Shown: positions 1 through 7,477 of the stretch, one piece after another
How positions within the stretch are numbered: position 1 is the stretch's first letter
Layout: the number at the start of each line of letters is the position of its first letter
Origin: Coprenecus sp964640305
GTDB lineage: Bacteria > Bacteroidota > Bacteroidia > Bacteroidales > UBA932
NCBI GenBank assembly: GCA_964640305.1
Contig: CAZXFF010000058.1
Coordinates: 1-11,824 of the forward strand
Length of the DNA stretch: 11,824 nucleotides
Direction: 5' to 3'
Notes under the pieces: generated by a model
Seen by the model: the letters and a program-made list of their open reading frames with translations, nothing else
Told to the model about the DNA's origin: nothing
The model's database searches: none
Position numbers and translations under genes: made by a program

Positions 1-1902
1 CAAGTATATGTTTATGTCACATTATGCCACGGAAGTTTGCAAGTGTCCCGAAAAATAGGCTGGCTCGATCTGGAAGGAAATATAATTATCCCGTTCGAAT
101 ACTCGCTGCCTTCATATTATTTCGAAGAACCTCTGAATGCCGGACTCCTGAAAAGTTATGCTGAGGGAGCCGGGGAATTCTGCAAGGGAGTGACAGTTAT
201 CCAAAAAGGTGACTTTTGGGGGGTAATAGACCAGAAAGGCGAAACGATAGTTCCGTTCATATATGCAGACCAGACGGAATTCATCTGGGAGTTCTTCAAG
301 GATAACGGTTACTTCATATTTTCGAGAGACAAGAAATCCTACATGGTCGATCTGCTTGGGGTGGAACTTTACGAGGCAAAGAACTTCCATAAAATCAGGG
401 ACTATTATGAAAAGAAGGGAAAGGAAATGCTTCGCCAACGTATAGATGCCGGTCTATATGATGAAGTTGAGAGGAAGATTGCAGATGCAGGTTCCTCTGT
501 ACGTGTAAGAAGCGAACAGATAATGGCCAAAGTAAGGGCAGAGGAGGAAATGAAAAGGATGAGGGAAAACTCATTCACGCATTTTGCGCAGACCTATGTG
601 GAAGACAAGATAAACGAATGGCAGATAAAGGGGGAATTCGAAAAGACCGCAGACTGGCAGGTAAGGGTCAATGAAAAGACCCGTATGGTCAAAGCCAGGG
701 AACTTACCAAGGAAGCCGAAAGGCTGTTCATCTCCAGGAAAGCCTCCGGGTTCACACCGGATTTCAGGATCAACGGGCTATATGATGCCGATCACGAGAC
801 ATACCTTATCCAATCAGGCAAATACGGGAACCTGCTCGTTCCGGTCCCAATCGCCGAGGCCCCGGATTTCAAGGATTCCTGGGAAGGAGTGAAGGCGGAA
901 CCCCAGTTCTTCCTGGACGGGGATACGGTAGCGCTTGCGGCAGTGACATTCAGGCTCAGCAACGGAAAGTCCTATCAGTACAGCAACAAGGCATCGCTGG
1001 AATATGCCATTGCCGACATACACTATAATTTCAATCCGATAGAAATTGCCATGACTCCCCAGGATGCATCCGGGAAAGGCAGACAGAACATTGTCAAACA
1101 GGAAATCACAGCCGGCCCGCTCTCGGATGTAGATGTAGCCATCCCGGTTTCCGGCAGGACAGACGGATCCACATTTGCGGTAATAATCGCAAACGAGAAT
1201 TACATAAATGCAGAAGATGTAAGTTTTGCCCTGAATGACGGGGAGACCTTCATGACCTATTGTGAAAAGACCCTTGGCATACCTGAAAAGAACATCAGGT
1301 TCTACAAGAACGCGACATTCGTGACATTCAGGATTGCGCTGAACTGGATAGAGGATGTCATCAAAAGCTACGGTCCTTCCTCCAAAGTCATTTTCTACTA
1401 TGCCGGACACGGGATACCTGACGAGAAGACAAATAGTTCCATGCTGCTTCCAGTGGACGGAATACCTACGGATGCAACATCATGCTACGGACTGGACGAG
1501 ATTTACGGAAGATTGGGAGCCATGGCTGCCGAGCGTATCCTTGTATTCATGGACTCCTGTTTCTCTGGGTCGGAACGCAGCGGAGGCATGCTGGCTTCAG
1601 CAAGGGGTGTGGCTGTAAGGCCCAAGGCTTCCGCACCCAGGGGGAACATGATAGTCATGACTGCTGCCCAAGGGGATGAAACCGCCTGGCAGTACAACGA
1701 CAAGTCTCACGGAATGTTCACCTACTTCCTGCTGAAGAAGATGAAGGAATCGAAAGGCAATACCAGCCTCGGGGAACTGTTCGAGTTCGTGAAGAAGAAC
1801 GTATCCCTCGAATCGCTTACCACCAACAGCAAAGGGCAGACCCCGGCCGTTACGGCATCCGGTGCCTATGCGGATACATGGGAAAGCGCAATGCTGTTAT
1901 AG
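1..1902 (+). CDS. WG-repeat protein with C-terminal caspase (peptidase C14) domain, 5' end cut by window edge
   Basis: A cysteine peptidase of the caspase/metacaspase fold fused to WG beta-repeats. The frame is open from base 1, no in-frame ATG precedes the first repeat, and a TTG at 37 is only a formal start, so the true start probably lies left of the window. Counting from that TTG, two WG-type repeats are visible: KIGWLDLEG...IIPFEY near residues 7-23 and DFWGVIDQKG...IVPFIY near 59-77. Next come a Lys/Glu/Arg-rich, probably helical stretch (about 125-235), a beta-rich linker of unknown function (about 240-340), and the caspase domain (about 375 to the end). The domain has the expected dyad: His in FYYAGHG (codon 1408-1410) and Cys in FMDSCFSG (codon 1558-1560), 50 residues apart. 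No membrane segment is visible in this part. WG repeats are thought to bind partners, so they may sense something that activates the peptidase; that is inference. Substrate unknown. The stop overlaps the convergent peroxiredoxin gene by 6 bases. Confidence 0.87.
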   Translation, partial: QVYVYVTLCHGSLQVSRKIGWLDLEGNIIIPFEYSLPSYYFEEPLNAGLLKSYAEGAGEFCKGVTVIQKGDFWGVIDQKGETIVPFIYADQTEFIWEFFKDNGYFIFSRDKKSYMVDLLGVELYEAKNFHKIRDYYEKKGKEMLRQRIDAGLYDEVERKIADAGSSVRVRSEQIMAKVRAEEEMKRMRENSFTHFAQTYVEDKINEWQIKGEFEKTADWQVRVNEKTRMVKARELTKEAERLFISRKASGFTPDFRINGLYDADHETYLIQSGKYGNLLVPVPIAEAPDFKDSWEGVKAEPQFFLDGDTVALAAVTFRLSNGKSYQYSNKASLEYAIADIHYNFNPIEIAMTPQDASGKGRQNIVKQEITAGPLSDVDVAIPVSGRTDGSTFAVIIANENYINAEDVSFALNDGETFMTYCEKTLGIPEKNIRFYKNATFVTFRIALNWIEDVIKSYGPSSKVIFYYAGHGIPDEKTNSSMLLPVDGIPTDATSCYGLDEIYGRLGAMAAERILVFMDSCFSGSERSGGMLASARGVAVRPKASAPRGNMIVMTAAQGDETAWQYNDKSHGMFTYFLLKKMKESKGNTSLGELFEFVKKNVSLESLTTNSKGQTPAVTASGAYADTWESAMLL

Positions 1903-2355
1903 AGCCTGCTCCGGAAGTATCTGGGAAGTATGGGCCTTTGTGTTGACTTTTTCTATGATATCCAGAATAGTCCCGTCTTCACCGATTACAAATGTCTTGC
2001 GCAGGGTCCCCATGGTCTTTTTGCCATAGTTTACCTTTTCGCCCCATGCTCCGTATGCCTGCAGGATCTTCGTCTCCGGATCCGATACCAAAGGGAAGGG
2101 AAGCGAAAACTTGTCTATGAATCTGCGGTGCGATGCCGCACTGTCCTTGCTTACTCCAAGCACTGCATAGCCCATTGAAAGGAACCTTTCATAATTGTCC
2201 CTCAGGTCACATGCCTCGGCTGTACATCCGGGAGTATTGTCTTTGGGGTAGAAATAAAGAACCAGTTTCCTGCCTGAAAAATCTTCAAGGCGAACAGTGT
2301 TGCCGTCCTGGTCAATGCCTTCGAATGAAGGGGCTTTGTCTCCTTTTTTCAACAT
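1897..2355 (-). CDS. bcp: Thioredoxin-dependent thiol peroxidase, Bcp/PrxQ-type peroxiredoxin
   Basis: A cytosolic peroxiredoxin that reduces hydrogen peroxide and organic hydroperoxides with electrons from thioredoxin. The 152-residue product has the normal length for Bcp. The diagnostic segment YPKDNTPGCTAEACDLRD holds the peroxidatic Cys44 in TPGC and the resolving Cys49 five residues later, the spacing of atypical two-cysteine Bcp proteins. Later conserved parts include GVSKDSAASHRRF, LPFPLVSD and the RKTFVIGEDG strand. The frame extends 13 codons further upstream (to 2394), but I chose the ATG at 2355: it gives the usual MLKKGDKAPSF N-terminus, and the likely promoter box (2373-2380) lies inside that extension. 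The gene stands alone, diverges from the NAD(P)HX repair operon, and converges on the caspase gene with a 6-base overlap. Both neighbours at the divergent gap deal with oxidative or cofactor damage, which is suggestive only. Confidence 0.94.
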   Translation of the reverse strand: MLKKGDKAPSFEGIDQDGNTVRLEDFSGRKLVLYFYPKDNTPGCTAEACDLRDNYERFLSMGYAVLGVSKDSAASHRRFIDKFSLPFPLVSDPETKILQAYGAWGEKVNYGKKTMGTLRKTFVIGEDGTILDIIEKVNTKAHTSQILPEQAL

Positions 2356-2372
2356 ATTCTCACGTTTTTCTG

Positions 2373-2380
2373 CAAAAATA
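2373..2380 (-). promoter_or_regulatory. Bacteroidota-type -7 box for the peroxiredoxin gene
   Basis: Read on the minus strand this is TATTTTTG, an exact match to the Bacteroidota -7 consensus TAnnTTTG. It sits 17 bases upstream of the ATG at 2355, implying a leader of about 12 bases. I see no clear TTG at the -33 position, so the box is incomplete. It argues against the longer start at 2394. Confidence 0.5.
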
Positions 2381-2413
2381 GCAGTTTTCCTCATAATGTC
2401 TCATTTCATTGGG

Positions 2414-2421
2414 TATCTTTG
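2414..2421 (+). promoter_or_regulatory. Bacteroidota-type -7 box for the nnr/uvrA-like operon
   Basis: TATCTTTG matches TAnnTTTG exactly and lies 20 bases before the ATG at 2442, giving a leader of roughly 14 bases. The -33 region holds only T-rich sequence (TTTTCC) and no TTG. The box supports starting the downstream gene at 2442 rather than at the TTG at 2409, which lies upstream of it. Confidence 0.5.
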
Positions 2422-2441
2422 TATGGTTTGCTTGCAGAATC

Positions 2442-4034
2442 ATGAATATACTTACCGGCGACAATATAAGAAAGGCCGATCTGGCTACAATGGAGAGGGA
2501 ACCTATATCCGGCTACATGCTCATGGAAAGGGCTTCGGAGAGGCTTGCGGCCGAAATCCTCAGGCGGATTGACAGCTGCAGATACAGGAGAATCCTGACC
2601 GTATGCGGCAAGGGAAACAATGCCGGGGACGGATTTGCTGTGGCCAGGCTCCTTTCGGAATCCTTCCGCAGCAGGAAAGCAGGCAGCGGCAAAGCCCCGG
2701 AGATATGCGTGATGCCGTTCTTCGGACCTGAGGAAATGACCCCGGACTGCAGGAAGAATTTCGGATGCCTGCCTGCGGAGATACGGATTGTCCCCAGTGA
2801 TGCCCTGGATATGCCTGGATGGGACGGCGGTCTCATAATAGATGCCGTACTGGGAACAGGGGTCAGGGGTATTGTACGGGGAAGGGCGGCGGAAGCGATA
2901 GGCTTCATAAACCGACTGCGCAGAAACGCTCCCGGAGGAAGTACGGAAGTGGTGTCCATTGACCTGCCATCGGGACTGCCCACCGAACCGGAGCAGGAGG
3001 ACCTGCCGGAATCCGGAGCCGTATGCGCCGATGAGACCCTCACAATAGAATTCCCGAAACTATCCCTCCTGTACCCTTCCACAGGCAGCTTCGGAGGACG
3101 GACGACTGTCGTTCCGATTGGACTCGACCGGCAGTTCATGGAGGAGAACGGATGCGGTGCGGAGTGGACAGAGGAGTCGGAAGTACGCAGGATGTTCCCC
3201 CGGCGTAACTCTTTTGCACACAAAGGCTGCTACGGGCATGCCCTGATAGTCGCAGGGTCAGAGGGGATGACCGGGGCTGCAATACTCGCCACGGGAGCAG
3301 CACTCAAATCCGGATGCGGGCTTGTCACTGCGCATATCCCCTACGGGGAGAGGCTTGCAATGCACATTTCCCACCCTTCCGCCATGGTCAGTGCATATCC
3401 CGGAAAATATTTAACGTCTCTGCCTGATAACATATCACGGTTTACGGCGATAGGAGCAGGACCCGGTCTCGGACAGAACCCTGAGACTGCCGCGGCACTG
3501 GAACTTCTGATGCAGTGCGGAATTCCGATGGTCCTGGATGCAGATGCCCTGAATATCATTGCATCCCGTCCGCACCTGTTCCGGCTCATACCTGCCGGTT
3601 CGGTGCTCACCCCGCATATCGGAGAACTGCGGCGTTTGCTGAATGCTGCGGCAAAGGCAGGGGTGACCGGCAATGCGGAGGAAATGCAAGGGAACGGCAA
3701 TCCGTGGAGGGACGAGATGCACAAGACGGACCTGGTCAGGGAACTGGCTTCGGCCACATGTGCTGTCATCGTCGTGAAAGGGGCCCACACAATGGTATGT
3801 ACCCCTGCGGGGAAACTCAGATTCAACATGACCGGGAATCCGGGAATGGCCAAAGGCGGCAGCGGAGACGTACTTGCAGGACTTATAACAGGGCTTATGG
3901 CCAGGGGACTGAATGCCGCAGATGCAGCAGTTGCAGGTGTCCATATACATGGCAGGGCAGGCGACACAGCGGCAGCACTGCGGGGAGAGGAATCCATGGA
4001 CTCTTCGGATATACTCGAAGCTATCAGAATTTAG
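2442..4034 (+). CDS. nnr: Bifunctional NAD(P)H-hydrate epimerase / ADP-dependent (S)-NAD(P)H-hydrate dehydratase
   Basis: A two-domain metabolite repair enzyme. The N-terminal YjeF_N/NnrE domain interconverts R- and S-NAD(P)HX; the C-terminal NnrD domain, with a ribokinase-like fold, dehydrates S-NAD(P)HX back to NAD(P)H using ADP. The product is 530 residues, the usual size of the fusion. Epimerase motifs: CGKGNNAGDG at 55-64, DAVLGTGVRG at 134-143 and SIDLPSGLP around Asp174. Dehydratase motifs: HKGCYGHALIVAGSEGMTGA where the second domain begins (about 263-282), GAGPGLG, LDADALNII, TPHIGE at 390-395, and GNPGMAKGGSGDVLAG with the catalytic-type Asp476. Ser replaces the more common Thr in the GTGD box, a mild change. 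The ATG at 2442 (MNILTGDNIRKAD) is chosen because the family normally starts this way and a promoter box lies just upstream. The UvrA-like gene follows after 7 bases, so the two are almost certainly cotranscribed. Confidence 0.96.
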   Translation: MNILTGDNIRKADLATMEREPISGYMLMERASERLAAEILRRIDSCRYRRILTVCGKGNNAGDGFAVARLLSESFRSRKAGSGKAPEICVMPFFGPEEMTPDCRKNFGCLPAEIRIVPSDALDMPGWDGGLIIDAVLGTGVRGIVRGRAAEAIGFINRLRRNAPGGSTEVVSIDLPSGLPTEPEQEDLPESGAVCADETLTIEFPKLSLLYPSTGSFGGRTTVVPIGLDRQFMEENGCGAEWTEESEVRRMFPRRNSFAHKGCYGHALIVAGSEGMTGAAILATGAALKSGCGLVTAHIPYGERLAMHISHPSAMVSAYPGKYLTSLPDNISRFTAIGAGPGLGQNPETAAALELLMQCGIPMVLDADALNIIASRPHLFRLIPAGSVLTPHIGELRRLLNAAAKAGVTGNAEEMQGNGNPWRDEMHKTDLVRELASATCAVIVVKGAHTMVCTPAGKLRFNMTGNPGMAKGGSGDVLAGLITGLMARGLNAADAAVAGVHIHGRAGDTAAALRGEESMDSSDILEAIRI

Positions 4035-4041
4035 ATACAGG

Positions 4042-6291
4042 ATGAACGACAGAAACCATATAATCGTAAAAGGGGCGGTTGAGAACAACCTGAAAAACGT
4101 ATCCCTGAATATACCCAAAGGGAAAATAGTAGTCTTTACCGGAGTTTCAGGCTCCGGTAAATCCTCACTTGTGCTGGACACCATCGCTGCCAAGTCCAGG
4201 CGGGAACTGAACGATACATTCCCGTCCTTCGTGCAGCAGTATCTTCCCAAATACGGCCGGCCGCATGTCGACAGGATAGACAACCTGCCCATTGCCATTG
4301 TCATAGACCAGCGCAAGCCCGCTTCCAACTCCAGATCTACGGTAGGAACCTATACGGAACTGTATTCCCTCCTCAGACTGCTTTTTTCCAGGGTCGGGAA
4401 GCCCTTCGTCGGTTACTCCGACTCATTCTCGTTCAACCATCCGGGAGGAAGTTGTCCGCGCTGCTCCGGCCTCGGGGAAATACGGGAACTGGATATCCAC
4501 AAGCTGGTGGACTTCGACAAAAGCCTGAACGATGAAGACACGATCCACTATATCGCCTTCCACAAAGGGGGATGGAGGTGGATCCGGTATGCCTACAGCG
4601 GCCTTTTCGACCTCGACAAGAAAATACGGGACTACAGCCCCGAGGAGCTGGACCTGTTCCTGAATTCGCCCCCGATCAAACTGAAGAATCCTCCTTCGAA
4701 CTGGCCCAGGACCGCAAAATACGAAGGGTTGGTGCACCGCATGTACAGGAGCATCATCAACTCGGAAGAAGGACTGCTGCACAGCAAGGTTCTGGACCCG
4801 ATGCTGACAATGGGCGTGTGTCCTGACTGCGGAGGGACCAGGCTGAACAGCCGGATCCTTTCTTGCAGGATAGAAGGAAAGAACATTGCAGAGGTGTGCG
4901 CCATGTCGGTAAGGCAGATGAAGGAATGGGTAGCCTCGCTTTCCGATCCGCTTGCCCAGGATATCCGCAAGTCCCTGCTTGAGCGGCTTACCGCCATGGA
5001 GGAAATAGGTCTGGGTTACCTTACTGCCGACAGGCCGATAGGCACTCTGTCCGGAGGGGAAGCACAGCGGTGCAAGATAGCCAAATACATCAATTCGTCC
5101 CTCTGTGACGTGCTGTATATCCTGGACGAGCCCAGTGTCGGTCTGCACAACAGGGACATATCCCTGCTTAAGGACTCGGTGCGCAGACTCCGGGATGCCG
5201 GCAACACCGTCCTGATAGTGGAACATAACCGGGAAATGATACGGATAGCCGACCATATCGTGGATATGGGACCGGGAGCCGGTGCCAACGGGGGACAGGT
5301 CATATACCAGGGGGATTACAGCGGACTGCTGAAGTCCGGCACCCCTACCGGAAATATGATGAATGCATCTTTGCCGCTGAACACGGCCCCGCTTCGGGCA
5401 GAAACCTCGTTCAGGCTCGAAAATGCATCCCTGCACAATCTGCAGGGCATTTCTGTAGACATTCCTTTAGGCGTAATGACCGTGCTGGCTGGTGTGGCTG
5501 GGTCAGGCAAAAGTTCGCTGGCTGAGTGCTTCATGAAGGCCTATCCGCACCCGGAAGACATTGTGCATATCTCCCAGAAGAACATAGGCGTGAGTCTGCG
5601 TTCCACTCCGGGGACATACATGGGGGTCGCTGACGACATCCGCAAGATCTTTGCTTCAAAAAACAAGGTGAAAGCCGATTTCTTTGCATTCAATTCCAAA
5701 GGCGGTTGTCCCGTATGTGGCGGCAAGGGGGTCATTGTCTCCGAAATGGCTTTCATGGATTCCATCGAGACGGTCTGCGAGGCATGCGGCGGCCTCAGAT
5801 ACTCCAAGGAGGCCCTGCAGTATACGATCGACGGAGGACTGAACATTGCGCAGGTAATGGACCTGTCCGCAGCTAAGGCATCCGAACTGTTCAAAGGCAC
5901 CCGTATCGAAGAGAAGCTCCGTCCCATGATAGAAGTGGGTCTGCCTTACCTTCACCTTAACCAGGCCCTTTCCACCCTTTCAGGAGGGGAGCAGCAAAGG
6001 CTCAAGATTGCGTCCCACATAGGGGAGAGGGGCAAGATATTCATCATCGATGAACCTGCGGACGGGCTGCATCCGAAGGATACCGCCCTGCTTGTGGACC
6101 TTTTCCGCAGGATGGTGCGGCAGGGCAATACGGTAATACTGATAGAGCACAATATGGATATTGTCCGCTCCGCAGACCATGTGATCGAACTCGGACCGGG
6201 AGCAGGCCGGGACGGAGGTACAGTGCTTTATGCCGGCACTCCCGAAGGCATGAGATCCTGTCCCGCCTCCGTAACCGCAGAATGCATTTAA
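4042..6291 (+). CDS. Short UvrA-like tandem ABC ATPase lacking the UvrB-binding domain
   Basis: A 749-residue paralogue of excinuclease subunit UvrA (canonical UvrA is about 940). Each half has a complete nucleotide-binding site: Walker A GVSGSGKSS at 34-42 and GVAGSGKSS at 484-492; signature LSGGE at 336-340 and 646-650; Walker B/D-loop LDEPSVGLH and IDEPADGLH; switch histidines in VEHN and IEHN. Zinc-type cysteines remain: C138/C141 with C260/C263, flanking an insertion domain, and C556/C559 with C579/C582. Only about 98 residues separate the first Walker lysine from C138, against about 216 in E. coli UvrA, so the UvrB-binding domain is missing. The protein should bind DNA but is unlikely to load UvrB. 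UvrA-like proteins of this kind have been linked to damage tolerance or drug resistance; its role here is unknown. The ATG at 4042 gives the family start, 7 bases after nnr; an upstream frame extension overlaps nnr and is rejected. It converges on glsA with 15 bases between stops. Confidence 0.93.
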   Translation: MNDRNHIIVKGAVENNLKNVSLNIPKGKIVVFTGVSGSGKSSLVLDTIAAKSRRELNDTFPSFVQQYLPKYGRPHVDRIDNLPIAIVIDQRKPASNSRSTVGTYTELYSLLRLLFSRVGKPFVGYSDSFSFNHPGGSCPRCSGLGEIRELDIHKLVDFDKSLNDEDTIHYIAFHKGGWRWIRYAYSGLFDLDKKIRDYSPEELDLFLNSPPIKLKNPPSNWPRTAKYEGLVHRMYRSIINSEEGLLHSKVLDPMLTMGVCPDCGGTRLNSRILSCRIEGKNIAEVCAMSVRQMKEWVASLSDPLAQDIRKSLLERLTAMEEIGLGYLTADRPIGTLSGGEAQRCKIAKYINSSLCDVLYILDEPSVGLHNRDISLLKDSVRRLRDAGNTVLIVEHNREMIRIADHIVDMGPGAGANGGQVIYQGDYSGLLKSGTPTGNMMNASLPLNTAPLRAETSFRLENASLHNLQGISVDIPLGVMTVLAGVAGSGKSSLAECFMKAYPHPEDIVHISQKNIGVSLRSTPGTYMGVADDIRKIFASKNKVKADFFAFNSKGGCPVCGGKGVIVSEMAFMDSIETVCEACGGLRYSKEALQYTIDGGLNIAQVMDLSAAKASELFKGTRIEEKLRPMIEVGLPYLHLNQALSTLSGGEQQRLKIASHIGERGKIFIIDEPADGLHPKDTALLVDLFRRMVRQGNTVILIEHNMDIVRSADHVIELGPGAGRDGGTVLYAGTPEGMRSCPASVTAECI

Positions 6292-6306
6292 AGTAATGGG
6301 GCTGAT

Positions 6307-7221
6307 TCAGAAAATGGAGATTCCGATGTCGGTGGTGAAACGCTCGAGGGTTTCTATCCCGAGGTAGGAATTGCCGAATCTGTTCAGTCTTGGGCTCCAT
6401 ACAGCGATGGCGAGCCGTTCAGGAATGATGGCGACAATTCCACCGCCGACACCGCTTTTCCCCGGCATTCCTACACGGAATGCGAATTCCCCTGATTCAT
6501 CGTAGAATCCGCAGGTCAGCATGAGGGCATTCAGGCGTTTGGAACTGCTGACGGACAGAATCGTTTCCCCTGAATAGGGGTTGATTCCGTGTTTGGCCAG
6601 GAAGAGGAAGGATTTTGCCAGTTCTTCACAGCTCATGGAAATGCTGCACTGGTGACAATATACGTCTATGAGGGTTTCTACGTCCTGGGTGATATTGCCG
6701 AAACTCTTCATGAAGTGGGCGAGGGCCTGGTTCCGGTTGGAGCATTCCAGCTCGGAAAGGGCAATGGTTTTATCGTAGTAGATGTCGTCAGTCCCGGCCA
6801 TGGCCCGTACGAACCGCAGGACCGCTTCCTTGGGATGCTGGTACAATCCTATGAGCTTGTCCGTTACAACGAGGGCCCCGGAATTGATGAAGGGGTTGCG
6901 GGGAATCCCGTTTTCGCATTCAAGCTGTATGAGGGAGTTGAACGGGGTGCCGGAGGGCTCTTTTCCTACATGCTGCCACAGCAGGTCTCCGGTGTGCCTG
7001 ATCACCATGGCAAGCGTAAATACTTTGGAGATACTCTGTATTGAGAATTTGGTCTTGTAGTCACCGGTTCCGAATGTCTTCCCGTCCAGAGTCGCGATTG
7101 CGATGCCGAATTGATCCGGGTCCATATTGGCCAGTGCCGGAATATACGATGCTACCTCCCCGGCAGGTGAAATGGACTTTACTTCCCGATAAATCCGGTC
7201 TATAACTTCCTGATAATTCAT
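6307..7221 (-). CDS. glsA: Glutaminase, serine-dependent beta-lactamase-fold type
   Basis: Hydrolyses L-glutamine to glutamate and ammonia in the cytoplasm. The 304-residue product matches the usual bacterial glutaminase length and shows the family blocks throughout: the SxxK catalytic motif Ser63-Ile-Ser-Lys66 in FSIQSISKVFTL, GTPFNSLIQLE, NPFINSGALVV, a serine- and asparagine-rich middle ending in LLFLAKHG-like sequence (FLFLAKHGINP), and near the C-terminus GMPGKSGVGGGIVAIIP. No regulatory ankyrin or STAS extension is present. The frame runs 63 codons further upstream to 7410, but that extension is low-complexity and unlike the family; the ATG at 7221 (MNYQEVIDRIYREV) is the homologous start. 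It is a single gene, divergent from the lipoprotein gene. Many glutaminases aid nitrogen balance or acid resistance through ammonia release; which applies here cannot be told. Confidence 0.96.
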   Translation of the reverse strand: MNYQEVIDRIYREVKSISPAGEVASYIPALANMDPDQFGIAIATLDGKTFGTGDYKTKFSIQSISKVFTLAMVIRHTGDLLWQHVGKEPSGTPFNSLIQLECENGIPRNPFINSGALVVTDKLIGLYQHPKEAVLRFVRAMAGTDDIYYDKTIALSELECSNRNQALAHFMKSFGNITQDVETLIDVYCHQCSISMSCEELAKSFLFLAKHGINPYSGETILSVSSSKRLNALMLTCGFYDESGEFAFRVGMPGKSGVGGGIVAIIPERLAIAVWSPRLNRFGNSYLGIETLERFTTDIGISIF

Positions 7222-7243
7222 TGTCCGTATTTTAAAGGACCTG

Positions 7244-7274
7244 CAAAATTGCAAAATTTTTCCTGAAAATTCAA
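7244..7274 (-). promoter_or_regulatory. Probable promoter of glsA
   Basis: On the minus strand a TTG (7274-7272) is followed, after 20 bases, by CAATTTTG (7251-7244), which matches the Bacteroidota layout TTG-N19-21-TAnnTTTG with one mismatch (C for the first T). It would start transcription around 7238, about 17 bases before the ATG at 7221. This supports the shorter glsA start. Confidence 0.45.
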
Positions 7275-7329
7275 AAGAAAGAGACAAGGCGGCGGGAAAG
7301 GAGCAGGAGAGGGGGCCAGGCTCTTTCTT
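7275..7329. repeat. 9-bp inverted repeat in the glsA/lipoprotein gap
   Basis: AAGAAAGAG at 7275-7283 is matched exactly by its complement CTCTTTCTT at 7321-7329, with 37 purine-rich bases between. The left arm abuts the -33 element proposed for glsA. It might be an operator half-site pair or a weak hairpin, but arms of this low complexity can occur by chance. Confidence 0.25.
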
Positions 7330-7427
7330 GCATGACTTCCTGTTAAATGGGTGGGGGGCGTCATCTTGCCGTTTTTCCAATATGTGCCTGCGAAACTGAT
7401 ATGCGGGCATTCTTTAATTGGTTCCTG

Positions 7428-7459
7428 TTGTGCAATTCCGGAGTTTATGGTTATTTTTG
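7428..7459 (+). promoter_or_regulatory. Promoter of the lipoprotein gene
   Basis: TTG at 7428-7430, 21 bases of spacer, then TATTTTTG at 7452-7459: a complete match to the Bacteroidota sigma-ABfr type promoter TTG-N19-21-TAnnTTTG. The expected transcription start is near 7466, about 12 bases before the first ATG at 7478. This is the best promoter in the window. Confidence 0.7.
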
Positions 7460-7477
7460 CGGGAGTAATGAATTTGT

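Noticed and set aside
3913..4041. N-terminal extension of the UvrA-like protein from an ATG at 3913
   Set aside because: The extra 43 residues overlap the conserved end of nnr in another frame and have no counterpart in UvrA proteins; the ATG at 4042 gives the normal family start.
3435..4328. A 297-codon minus-strand frame across the nnr/uvrA-like junction, and similar long minus frames at 814-1410, 2513-3223, 3341-3997 and 4423-5436
   Set aside because: All lie opposite genes with clear family motifs on the plus strand, and their translations show low-complexity Ser/Pro/Arg/His composition and no recognisable domain.
6292..6306. A terminator between the convergent uvrA-like and glsA genes
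   Set aside because: Only 15 bases separate the stops and I see no stem-loop with a T tract there.
7222..7410. 63-residue N-terminal extension of glutaminase
   Set aside because: It covers the proposed promoter, is low in complexity and is not part of glutaminases; it is probably just an open intergenic frame.
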